NCBI RefSeq assembly: GCF_905220565.1
Contig: NC_059402.1
Coordinates: 11,657,501-11,721,500, forward strand
DNA: 64,000 bases
Reading direction: 5' to 3'
Origin: Melitaea cinxia
Lineage: Eukaryota > Arthropoda > Insecta > Lepidoptera > Nymphalidae
The notes under the pieces were generated by a model that saw only the letters and a program-made list of their open reading frames with translations, searched no databases and was not told the origin of the DNA. This document shows, one piece after another, positions 1-12,300 of this stretch. Numbering within the stretch: the first letter of the stretch is position 1; every line of letters begins with the position of its first letter. Position numbers and translations under genes: made by a program.

Positions 1-769
1 TTATTCTATTGAAACTTGAATTAATTTTCATTCCACCATATATTTCTTATATTATAATTCACTCGAGGCTTTACTTCTAAAAAGAATCCACATGTAAACC
101 CAGTATATTTATGCAGATTGTAAAATACTATTACACTCAATATACTGTTCATTATGTTCCTCTAAGATGTGAAAACATTTTTATCTAGTTAAGGGTAAGT
201 CACTCTTACAATATCACGACACTCTTAATAGCTGCCGGTAAACATATTTTCTCTTACTTTCCAGAAATTAAAATTAAAATTAACGTAATTATTAAACGTC
301 TATCAAAGTCAAAATATCAACATATTTAGCATGGGCAAAAATAAACTTGGCTATACATGAGTCAAATATGATGTAAAACACAACAATAAATTCAACGAAT
401 GAATGAAAGCGCTGAAATCAAAGGCAGGTAATTTACTAACTTCCTGGACACACGTCAAACACGTTTGCTTTGAAGATTGGAGGGCGAACTTTTACGTTGT
501 AATTTATTTTATCAAATGAATATAATGTTTTTTTTTTTTTTTAAATGGCAAGATGACTGGCCTTTTAAATGATACTTAATATAATAATTATCTAATATTC
601 TTGTAATGATTACTTTTTTCATGTGATAGAAATTTTTATGGCATTTGACAAAACGTCGTACTTTAAAAATAATGCGTGTCTCCGCTTTTTTAAATATTTA
701 ATTATTAAGTCAGTAAATTTCTTCAAAGTGAAATTAACCAATATAATATAATATGAATATTATTATAGA

Positions 770-876
770 TTTGCGCCCTTTGTGCCTGATGATACTCTGT
801 TTAAGTTCATAATATGTATTATTTCTGTTTTGGTGTACAATAAAGTGTATTGTTATGTTGTTATGTTATGTTATGA
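770..876 (+). mobile_element. LINE 3'-end fragment with (TTATG)n tail
   Basis: The text GTTTTGGTGTACAATAAAGTG followed by TTGTTATGTTGTTATGTTATG is the usual look of a lepidopteran non-LTR retrotransposon end: poly(A)-like signal, then a short tandem repeat tail. No coding part is preserved. Confidence 0.45.
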
Positions 877-892
877 ATAATTTTGAAATAAT

Positions 893-960
893 AATATTAA
901 TTTATTATTAATATTAATTTATTATTCATATTAATTTATTATTAATATTGATTTATTACT
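893..960. repeat. AT-rich tandem repeat, about 17-bp unit, four copies
   Basis: The unit TATTAATTTATTATTAA recurs four times with single-base changes, the last copy being the most diverged. It contains only A and T apart from a few substitutions. Confidence 0.65.
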
Positions 961-1377
961 ATTACTAATTTAAAATGTTACCTAAATATATAAGTTTGTA
1001 GGAGGACATCATTTTGGTTAGCGATATTAATTTTTTTTCTCCGTTAAATTAAATGTTTAAAAACTATATGTGATATAGTCTTGATATGGTAAATTTATCT
1101 ACAATAATGTGTATAAGACTTAATAATTTCATACTCATATATTATATGGAGAAGATTAAAACTTATCTCATTTCAGTTAAGCGTATCAGATTTACATATT
1201 TAATGCCAATAATTAAATACTGAAGTTTAAAGCTATCGATTGTTATATCGAGAACCTTTGAACTCTATGACCTGATTTATTTTCACATTACTTTATTTTC
1301 ATAGACACTTATTAATTTATGTTTCATTTTTCTTAGGAAATATAATATTATTAATAATTTATCTTGCTTATGTGTCT

Positions 1378-1460
1378 GGTTCGTTGGTGCAGTTGGTAAT
1401 ACCTCTGACTTTCATGAGAATGAATTCAATTATTATCGATATTCGACCCAGGTTTAGTTA
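1378..1460 (+). mobile_element. Decayed tRNA-derived SINE head
   Basis: GTTCGTTGGTGCAGTTGGTAA resembles the A-box region of the SINE seen better at 34976, followed by a degraded B-box-like stretch (ATATTCGACCC). Short and diverged. Confidence 0.35.
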
Positions 1461-1979
1461 ATCATTAAATAAGCAATTTAAAACATTCTAAACAGTAGCC
1501 TAAGAAAAAGACAACGACCAGTGACGACCGGTTAGTGTGTTAATAAAAGAAAACTAAACAAAAATTCATATATTGCCCTGTTATAATGATTGAATGAACT
1601 TGACTTTGAATAAACATGTTACTTATATACTAACCTTTTTATTTCTTAAATTACATTATAGTAAAAATATTATTGTTAGAGCAAAATTTTAATGATAGTT
1701 TTTTTTATTACTTTTTACTCATATTTTTTCTATTAAAATATACTATTAAAACAAGTCATTATACTATCTATCTCTTATTTATTTTACTAAACAAAATTTG
1801 CCCTAATAACTACAATTACTCTTAATTGTCGATTATGTCAATCTAATATAACGCAACTATCTTTTCTCAATCTATAATACTGTTCTATTTATTTTTTCTT
1901 TAATCATTAGTTGACTAATGTATTTCTAAACTCTTTTTAAACTATTTTCAATTTCTCTTCTTTCCCCTTCTTTCTTTAG

Positions 1980-2167
1980 CTTGCTCATAGAAAACAACGA
2001 AATTGACTCATCGTACGTTAGTTACAGAGTGGTGCTTGAGGTCGCTGGCAATTCCGACGCAGTCATCTTAAGTGGTCTAGAAGCAGACACGCAATATCAA
2101 GTGACCGTCGCTGCTCTTTGGGGCGGTCACAAGTTCAGAAGCAGGCCGATAGTCTTCCGCACACTGG
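1980..2167 (+). CDS. Exon: C-terminal half of the fibronectin type III domain
   Basis: A strong pyrimidine tract ending CTTTCTTTAG precedes the exon at 1980, and the donor CTGG|GTATGT ends it at 2167. It enters in phase 2 (one base completes a split codon) and leaves in phase 1. The translation carries the FN3 signature of the E-F region, LSGLEADTQYQVTVAALW, and a G strand, RPIVFRTL. The conserved Trp of strand B is missing here, so it must sit in an upstream exon. The exon is clearly GC-richer than its surroundings and shows no stop in this frame. The reading frame runs on into the intron to 2331, but that part is AT-rich and enters a dispersed repeat, so it is not coding. Confidence 0.88.
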
Positions 2168-3321
2168 GTATGTACCGAATAGTTGTAATCATTTTAAAAC
2201 ATAATTTTATATGGAATTTTCCCGTTAAACTTCTTTTCTTTGAAAAGTTTATTTATTTACTAACCGACTTCAAAAAGGAGGTGTTTTCAATTCGGTTGCA
2301 ATTTTTTATGTATGTACACCGATTACACTAAAATTTTAGATACGATTTATATATATTTTTTTGTTTGTTTGATGCGAAATAGGTTCCATTTAGTTGAAAT
2401 AAAATTTGATTGAATTAGGCTTAGTAGTTTTTATTTTATGATCATTTTTGTTAACTTGGACGATGTAATTTTATATTGGTTATATCATAATTTTTTACTG
2501 GGTGTACCTACCGATTTTGAAAATACTTTTTTTTTAATTCAAATGTTGATGTTTGTCATATGGTCCTTTTTAACTTTAACGGAGATTTGACGAACACTTT
2601 TTATCTCTATAATACATATTTACTTGACTTTTTTTGTCTATATCCTATGTATAGTCGGTTTTTTTTTTTCGTTTGCGAGCAAACAAAATTATTTTTTGAA
2701 AGGATGTAGTGAACTACTAGACAATGCGCCTAAAGTTAAGTGTTCATCTCTAAATATGTAGAATACTAGAACAAAAAATTTTGGCTGAAAGAATTAAGGT
2801 AGACCTCATCACATTATCATCATCATCACAGCAGCCTTGCGCAGTCCAGTACTGGACATAGGCTTCCACAAATTCACGCCGAAAATGGCGTGAAGTCATG
2901 TGTTTTGCCCATAGTTGTTAGAATATATTAATATGTAGTGGTTAATCTATGTAACTAGTTTTTATAGTCTATGCTGTTACACTGAATATTCTAATCTGTA
3001 CTAAAAGTTTTATAAAATGCAAGATGTCGGTTCTTAAGTTTTAAAGTGTTGTTTTAAATATAATGTAACAAAGAAAATAAAAATGTTTTAATTAAGTGAG
3101 TTGCGTGGGGGCCTAACAACCTAAATATGCAGATCTATTAGATAAATTATATAAATTCTCACAATAGTCACTACGCTGGGCAGGGCTTTGTCGCACCAAA
3201 AACGCTGCTGCCCGTCTTCGGCCTGTGTATTTCAAAGCACGCAGTTGGATGGTTATCCCGCCATCGATCGGCTTTTTAAGTTCCAAGGTAGAGGTGGAAC
3301 TGTATTATCCCTTAAACACCA

Positions 3322-3352
<31 letters not shown>

Positions 3353-6300
3353 ACAGACAAGGTAGACCTATAAGGAATCAAAGATGAAAAAACGCGAGAG
3401 ATTGAAACTTACTTATTTATTTAGCATTAGTATTCACATTTTTTTTTAAATTAAAATTTGTTTTCAATTGGCATTAAGATCGCCAGAAAAGAATGGAAGC
3501 AAAATTGATCAGCACTACCAATTATTCCATAAACAGCGAAAAGGCTAATACGTAGGAAAAGCTAAGTCCTAATTAACTTTTTCAATCAAGTAATAGAGCT
3601 AAGCGAATTCTCGTAAAACAATAATATAATTATATTTAATACACTTATTATAATTACGTATATTACCGTATTTTAACGTAACCAATTAATATAATTTTTA
3701 ATATTATACGACTACACTATTACTACACACACACATTACACTGGATAATAACTAATCATTTTTTTTTGAGTTATTATTAAAGTTTAAATCTCTGGATCAT
3801 ACGCCATAAAATTGTATGAAATTCTTGTGATTAAATTATTTTAATCTCTACTTAAATTTTAAATTTGTTTCGTGCAACTCGGCGTTAATCTCTTGTTGTA
3901 TTAAACGGAAAGAACTTTACCCACAATGACAAGTATTTTCGTTAAACCACGCAACTGTTTGTCATCCCTATTATTTTAAATTGACTCGTGTGAACGACCC
4001 CTCCAAACCTTTTTGCTTTTGTTTTGACTAACTCAAAAACGCCGAAGAGCATGCGAGTAGAACATTAACACGTGATTTTTAAAATCCTTTACGGTACTAA
4101 TAACAATGGCTTGTCACGTTCGGTGGCTATGTTATATTACTTTTTAACCGACTTCAAAAAGGTCGAGGTTCTCAATTTAACTGTATGTTTTTTGTCTTGT
4201 AATTCATATGATTAATATACACGCGAAACAGAATTATATAATAATTGAGGAATCAAATCCATGATATTATCGCTTTTCCTTTTTGTAAATCGTATTTTAA
4301 AAATATAAGATTAAAAGTACTATAATCAATTTTAAATACATAATTATAATAGTAAGAAAACTAGCATGTGCATTATAAACTACGCAAAAGTTGGTCTAAA
4401 TAAACAAAAAAAAAAACATGAATATAGTGTATATGTTATTGCAAATTTAATATATATTTTTTATTTTACAAATAAAAATAATAATTTTATTTTAATAACT
4501 ATATTGAAAAGTTGTTATTTAAATTAATCACACACTGATAACGTAACATATTAATATTTGTAGGTAAAATGAAAGTTGTAGTGTTGAATTTCATACAATG
4601 TATACCAATTTCTGGCAAATAATTTATTTATTTATTTTTGAGGTATATTATCCATCTATCGAGAAACGGTGTGATGGTTAAGTTTCACTTCTGACATATT
4701 GACAAAATATGATAAAGTAAACAACAACAAATTACAACAAAAAATTACAACAAAAATGTTATAATATATTATTTTTGAGGATTTACTTAGTGAAGACTTG
4801 TCAGAGAATTTCAGTGAAATGCCTTTATGGACCTGGGACAAGAAAATAATACATATTTTAAAACCAGAATATTTTACTTAGCTTTTAAATAATAAAGAAA
4901 TCAATAATACGCTTTAGACTAAGTTTCAAAGCAATGCATAAGTTTTGCACCAAACTGTCTACTTTTAGCGTTAGCTTATGTGTGTACATACAAAGCTTTT
5001 CAAACGATTCCATACGCATAAATTATCATAATACAATTTCAGTGAGCCTTTATAACTTTTTTAATTTATCTCAGTAAAGAAAGACAAGTATGTAAGAGTT
5101 CATCTTCTAAATGACATGCTATTTACATATACATACATACAATACCTCACACATTCACATTGTTTCATATATGCTCATTGAGCAGCGATATATGCATACA
5201 TTATATTTTCCCATATAATAATCATGAATAACTTTATTGCACACACATATAACAATTATATAAGTAGATAGGTTACAATTAAATTACATAGCGTGCAAGT
5301 GACGGTCTTATTCCTAGTGTAGTGTAGAGATCTCTCCCAGACTACCCCACCAGACAGGAGCTTGCAATTTAAAAATACACAATTTTAGGTAATTTTAAAA
5401 ATTAAATAGTTTATAAAAAATATCATTTTGTACAAAATATTATAGAATTTAGGTTGGGAATATTTTAATTTTTTTTTTTTTGTCAAATGAACCACGATTT
5501 CGCTTTATAATTTTATTAAATTTATATGTATTTAATAAAATTTGATTATTTCTGTTTATTTTTTTATATATTTTTTGGTTGTAAATGCAGTTTACTCACT
5601 AACGTTAACTAATATATGTAAATAATGTAAGTAACGCTTCAGCCTGTAATATCCCACTACTGGGCATAGGCCTCTTTCCCCATGTAGGAGAAGGATCAGA
5701 GCTTAATCCACCACGCTGCTCCAATGCGGGTTGGCGGATATATTCCCTACTACGAGTAACGATCGCTACCAGGTGTACATGATAACAACCGGGACCGACG
5801 GCTTAACGTGCTCTCCGAGGCACTGTGGGGAGACCCACAAGGACTGCACAAATACCCAGACTACGGCAAACACCTATATGGCCAATACAAATGTTTGTCA
5901 TGTGCGGGGATCGAACGCGCACATAGGTGTAAGTAACGCGGTACGTTAATGGCTTTTTAGAAACAACTAGTTGTGCCCCACGGTTCCACCCGCATGAATT
6001 TGAGGGAAAATGGTTTATAGCCTAATCCGTTAAATAAACTACCCTTAAATTCTAACCAATACTAAAATAATTTTTCAAGTCAAAACAGTAGTTCTTGAGA
6101 TTAGCACGTTTAAACAAATAAAACAGCAAACTTTTTGGCTTTATAACATTAGTACAGCTTTGCACGTAAAAATGGTTGCATTTAATAGAATTTTTATTTA
6201 CTTATTTATTTATTCCTAATGTACACCGAAATACAGACACATATAAAGAAAGATACAATATAAAATGTACAAAGGCGATCTTATCGCTAAATAGCGTGCA

Positions 6301-9300
6301 CAAATTAAGGAGGAAAAATCAATAATAAATAGATAAAGACTACGATATGACAGACTTATATAATTATTAAAAAAAACATATAACTAATAAATATTTTAGT
6401 ATATAATACATAATACACATATACACACATATACATATTATATCCATACGTAAACACATACAGTGGCGTGCATAAAGTTTTTAGACAGGGTAGGCAGTCA
6501 AAAAAAATATAAACAGCCACACTGCACCTACTTTCTCGCAATTTTTTCCTAATTTATTTTAATTTTGTTGGGAATAGAGGCTTTTAGATAATTTCAAGAA
6601 CAGACAAGTAAATTATTGGACACGTAAAGTGCATTTATACTAATACTGCAGGCGTACAAATATACGTACAGCAACCGACTGATACCTATCAAACAAATCA
6701 GTTACTGGATAGACATAGTGACCTCATAAGGCCGGCGCTTTGATAATTTCGTTTGTGTCAAACGTAGGAAATTATTGATAACACTATTAATTAGTTACGA
6801 AATTGTTACGAAAAAAGGAAAAATTCAAAGCGAAATGTTGCGATTTTGCTACCGTGTCAAAAATCATAATTATTGGTAAAAACGGTATCGAATTCAAGAC
6901 AATTTGATTTGACAGGTTATTCTTAGGCTGTGCCTACTGTCATTGTTAAACCGACCAATGTTAAAAACACAATACTTTGTTCGTATTCCATATGACGCGC
7001 GAAATTATAAAATTGTAGGATTATATAATGTCCTACTGTCATTGCTAACATTTTGTTAGCCATTGTAGGCAGAAGTTTTATAAAAGACCCGTCATCGATT
7101 CGCGCGAAGCGCTGATATCGCATATATGACGGCGGGTTTTTCAATTGAAGCGGTTTTAAGTTGAATTATGGTTTATGTCTTTTTTTAAAATATGTAATGT
7201 TCATGTTTTATATATCCTTTTTGAGTAACATGACAAGGTAGGCAGTGCCTTTCTGCCTATATGGAATGCACGCTACGGTACACATATATAAATATATACA
7301 TACACATACATAAATACATATATTTACATAGTAATATGCCTACAAAATAATGAAATACATATAAAATACATTAACAAATAATTATTTACTAAAAATAATA
7401 TATAAATATCCTACTCGTACAAATAAATGTTGTTTTAACACGTCTTTTAAAAATATCTATCGACTCCGCTTGGCGAATGTCTCGCGGGAGGGCATTCCAC
7501 AGTTTTACAGCCACATTCGCTGTAACATTGACTATGCGACATAGAATGTTTAATTCTGTTGTCAACTTGAGAACGAAGTTTTAACGTATTAGGGACGTCC
7601 GAGCCAAAAAAGTAAAATATTTTTTTAGGTATGGAGGAGTAGTGGGAGAAATGGTTTGGCTATTTAATATCTTTCAAGGCGCTAGGTATTTGCGCGCGGT
7701 AACACGGTATTACCTGCGATTTCAAATGATCCATAATCTCCTACATCTTTTTATGAAAGTACTATCATAATCGGTTCAGCCGTTCAGAATATAAGCCGGA
7801 CAAACAGTATCGTGTAAATAACTAAAACCTCGAGACATTTATCAATTACCTTCAAATAGTTATTATATTAATATAATTAAACTAGCTGACTCGACAAACG
7901 TTGTCTTGCCGCTAATCGTTATTTAAAAATAGAGGTTGGTAGTAGAAGGGTGAAAATTTAGGGTTGTATGTATTTTTCAACGGAAATCATAATAAAATAA
8001 AAAATAAATATTTTATCAAAAAATTAAAAAGAAAATTAGAGGTGGACTATCCTTAACATATAGGGGAATGAAAAATAGATGTTGTTCGATTCTCAGACCT
8101 ACCCAATATGCACACAAATTTTCATGATAATCGGTCAAGCCGTTTCGGAGGAGTTTAACTACAAACACCGCGACATGAGAATTTTATATAATAGATTTAA
8201 CTTTGTTGATAAACATTTCAAGATTTGCAAGATTTTCAAGACTATAGTTCAATAACAGATATTAGCGAACCCAACTAGTGTAGATTCACTTCTGGGTTGA
8301 CGATATTGCAGTGACTTAGCAGGCTTAGTTAGTTTTAGAGTTTACAATGGGTAGTTGATACTATTATACGTACAGCTAGTGTGCCGTAAGCTCTTGAGCC
8401 TCTTGTTCGAGATAGGCTGTCGTACGTCGAAAGGGTTTTCAGAACATGGCCTTAAAGTTAACCGTTCTTTTAATTTCGATAAGGTGAATTTTAAGGGCAA
8501 TAGCCTAGGATAAAACTTAGGGAAATATTTATTATAAATATTCCTAAGTTGCGATTAGACAATAAGATTTCTTTGCTTATGCAATTTTGAAGAATTTGTA
8601 TAACGTGAACTATTAGATCTGCTTAAAATGGGTTTATTTACATTTGTAATAATAATAAAAATGTTTCACTATTAATTTTTTCAAATGTGAGCATAGCTAA
8701 TATATTTTTACATAATGTGGCGAGATTGAGGAAAATTTGCTTGGTTTTATAAAAATTATATAACATGATATATTCAAATTTATAAACTTTTTGCATGACT
8801 AAATAGCTTCTGCTTTTCATGGTAATTGAGTTCTGTGAAACGCCACACAGTAATAAATTAGTAACGATATTTACAACACCGTTAGCAAACCAAAAAATAT
8901 CAATGTCTTTTTTTATTTTACCGACTGCAAAAAAGGAGGATGTTCTCAATTCGAGTGTATTTTTTATGTAGGTATGGTAACTCAGAACTTTTTACTATGT
9001 GATCCGATTACGATGATTTTTTACATAGTGGTGCTCGTCATTTGGTGCCGTTTAAATTTAATCTACAGTATACATCACATTTAAGTTACAGGTAATAGCC
9101 GATTGTTATAACTATATTTTTATAAATATACATAGAAATAATACATATATAAACATATATAAATAAATACAAATATTAAACCTAGACCCAGGCCGGAATC
9201 GAGCCCGCAACCCGTGGATCAAAAAGCGGGGCAACTTCATATTACGATTGTTATAAAATATTTAATCATTAGTTATAGAAAGTCTTTTTGTCTAATTTAA

Positions 9301-12300
9301 ATTATTTTATTGGCTTTAGATACGAGTAGATTGTATGAATTATTAATTTTCATGTTTAATATATTTAAAAGGTTACAATTCTAAAGATATTTGTACAATG
9401 CCTTTGTTTTATAATGTTATCAATATTTCCTGTAAAATAGCCCTTAAGTCGTTATATATATATATTTTTAACTGAGGTAGGGCACAGCAGGAATTTCCTG
9501 CTCAAAATATGGAGCAGCCCGACTAGGGTAGCACCTCGACCTTACAGAAGATCACAGCTAAATAATACTGTTTTTAAGCAGTATTGTGTTCCTGTTGGTG
9601 AGTAAGGTGACCAGAGCTCCTAAGGGGGAATGGGGATTGGGTCGGCAACGCGCTTGCGATGCTTCTGGTGTTGCAAGCGTCTATAAGCTACGGTAATCTC
9701 TTACCATCAGGTGAGCCGTACGCTTGTTTGTCGACCTAGTGGTATAAAAAAAATATCCTATATAGTCCTAATTTGTCAAATATCATGTCTTTAGTTTCTA
9801 TGATTTAGTTTTGTAATGATAAATCAGTCAAAAAGTTAATTAAGCCTTCTTTTTATTTCGTGAATTCAGTTGTTACAATACAGGTACGGTATATTGATTA
9901 TATTATAGCAATTTTTTAAATTCAGAACTGTTGCTTTATGTACGCAATATTAAACTAGTCGCCTTCGTGTTCTGTTCTGTAACAAACTCGAGATTCAAAA
10001 CATTTTCGCATCAGTTCATTTCGTGATATTAATCATTTCTGTAACTTTGCTGACGCGATAGTTCACGGAACGCAATATAAAGTTTCCTTTCGAATATGAA
10101 TATTATATTTAAACGAGGAATATTAAGTTGTAAATTATTATTAGGTACATAAAAAAATCTATAAATATTTTGAATATTGCATTAATATTATAATGGATAC
10201 AAAGAGCGCCGTAATACTTATATGGCCCTTCAATTATGACTAAACCTCGCCAACGTACAATTTAATTGGACTTCCTTAAATGTTAAACTTTACAAATTCA
10301 TTAACAATTTTCAAGTTTTAAACAATTAATTTGTATTTGTTTGTATATATGTGTAAATATAATATTTTTTGTTTAAGCTACATGTACATTACATGTGTTA
10401 AACATTAAAAAAAAATCAGTTTTCGTATCAAAAAACCATTTAAACTCTCAATTTTATAGGTCCCACTCCAACGTCATACAATACTAGTACTAAACAAAGT
10501 TTTAATAAATTTAGGTCACAACACGTGTAAACAAAGTAAAATGTAGTGCGACTGTTGCGTGATACAAGGTGCGTGTACATCGTTTGTCCCAACGGATACC
10601 ACTCGTGCAAATTGACTCATGATATTTTAATCTAAAAAAAATAGTTTGTTCTTGAACTGAGTTTTGTTTCGTTAAATGCTACGACGATGTCATATATGTG
10701 TTACTGTATTTTGGATTAACAAAAATTTGTGTTTATAAGAATCCGTCATTTCCTCTTAATTAAATTTAAAGTCGCTGGTTTTTTACGTTGAATAAAAATC
10801 TATTTGTTACGTACAAAGCAATAACTGATAGGCGTTTTATATTTAAAACAGACTGCAATTTTTTAACAAACTTTAGCGTCCGTTGACAAGCAATTTACGG
10901 TTAGCTGAATTGCTATTTGTATGTCACTCGCAATTTTTGAAATTTTGAATAATCGACGTTATTTCTTTTGTATTTTGGATAACTGCTGAGCTAGGAAAAA
11001 ACTATAACGGAATTTCTGTCCAGCTGTGTCTGTGCCAAATGCTCTTTGTTTCAGGATGCTATTATTCAACTATCAAAGGTGACAGACAATGAGTATAATG
11101 TGTTTATTAAAATTACTTAGTGCAATAAAGAGTATATATTAAAATTTGGTCAGTGTTCAATGAACAATCCAAAAAAACGGCTCGAAAAATAGAGCAGCCC
11201 GACTGGGATAGTATTTCGACTTTACAGAAGATCACAGCTAAATAATACTGCTTTCAAGCAGTGTTGTGTTCCTGTTGGTGAGTAAGGTGATCAGAGCTCC
11301 TGAGAGGAATTGGGGGTAGGGTCGGCAACGCGCTTGCGATGCTTCTGGTGTTGCACGCGTCTATAGGCTACGGTATTCGCTTACCATAAGGTGAGCCATA
11401 CGCTTGTTTGCCGACTTAGTTTGGTATATATATAAAAAAAGTCATAAGTAATAATTCTCAAAAATCAAATATCATGTACAGTAGGTACATTCTAGTTCAA
11501 AAAATGACAGTATCATGTGATAAGCATCATATGAGGTTGTCGAGCGTCAGAGGTCTGCATTGCGTCATATAATAATCAGAGTTATCGTGTTGTCTTTGTA
11601 GGCACAGATTATAAAAATTAAGCCGAAGTATGAGGGAATCTTAATTGATTTGTCCACAAAATGTGTGTGTGTGTGTGCATTATTAAGTCTTAGGTAACAT
11701 TTACCTACTGTAACAATGTGTGACTCTTCATGAAATCAATGTTCTTGTCATTATTAAATTATGAAAGTTTTTATCGACGAAATGTAAAGACGGAAATATT
11801 CTCTAGAGAAATTTTGAAATTTCAAATACTTCTGTGAAAACATAATTTTAAAATCGTATAAGAAGTTTTTGGCTAACTTAATTTATCTATCAATTTGCGC
11901 AAAATATCACAATTATAATATTAGTAGGATGCTACTGAATAAATCCCTACTAATATTATAAAATGTGAATGTAAGTTTGTTTGTTACGCTTTCACGCGAA
12001 AAATACTTAAAATCATCATGAAACTTTGTACACATATTCTTGGAAGTATTAGAAGTAATATAAGATACTTTTTATAAAAAAAAAAAAATAATTATTATTA
12101 TTTTTTACGAAAAAAAAAAATTGTTTGTCAACAAGTCTCAAAATCTAGCCGATCAACGCCATCTAGCAGTCCAATAATGAAGTCCCAACCCTGAGTACTG
12201 TACTGAGCACTGTATTATCGACGGTCACGTCAATATTCAACCCAATTGACTATAGTTTCAGCTGTTTGGGATTTTCTATATTTATTGTTATTTTTTTCTG

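Larger units (their letters stand above)
1..1979 (+). other. Upstream DNA, probably the intron before the FN3 exon
   Basis: No exon is convincing here, although the gene must continue upstream because the FN3 domain is incomplete. It contains a poly(T) run at 531-542, a LINE-like 3' tail near 770-876, an AT-rich tandem repeat at 893-960, a decayed SINE at 1378-1460 and the long pyrimidine tract before 1980. Confidence 0.5.
6185..7577 (-). mobile_element. Old LINE 3' end, split by a DNA transposon
   Basis: The ORF2 C-terminal remnant at 7389-7577 is followed on the - strand by an AT-rich 3' UTR (7279-7388), then by the insertion at 6461-7278, then by the rest of the UTR ending with GCGATAAGATCGCCTTTGTA and an (AAAT)n tail near 6190. 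Both UTR pieces join smoothly when the insertion is removed. Confidence 0.6.

Noticed and set aside
185..200. GTAAGT donor-like site
   Set aside because: No open, FN3-like sequence precedes it within the window, so it is not supported as an exon end.
421..520. Possible upstream exon with a Trp codon near 447
   Set aside because: The frame lacks a good acceptor and has no FN3 pattern; the needed phase-2 donor is not evident.
6923..7144. 73-codon - strand ORF in the hAT-like element
   Set aside because: No transposase motif; the element is too short to be autonomous.
8638..8949. 103-codon - strand ORF
   Set aside because: Its start overlaps the ACCGACTTC repeat at 8917 and the rest is Leu/Ile/Phe-rich chance translation. 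No motif.
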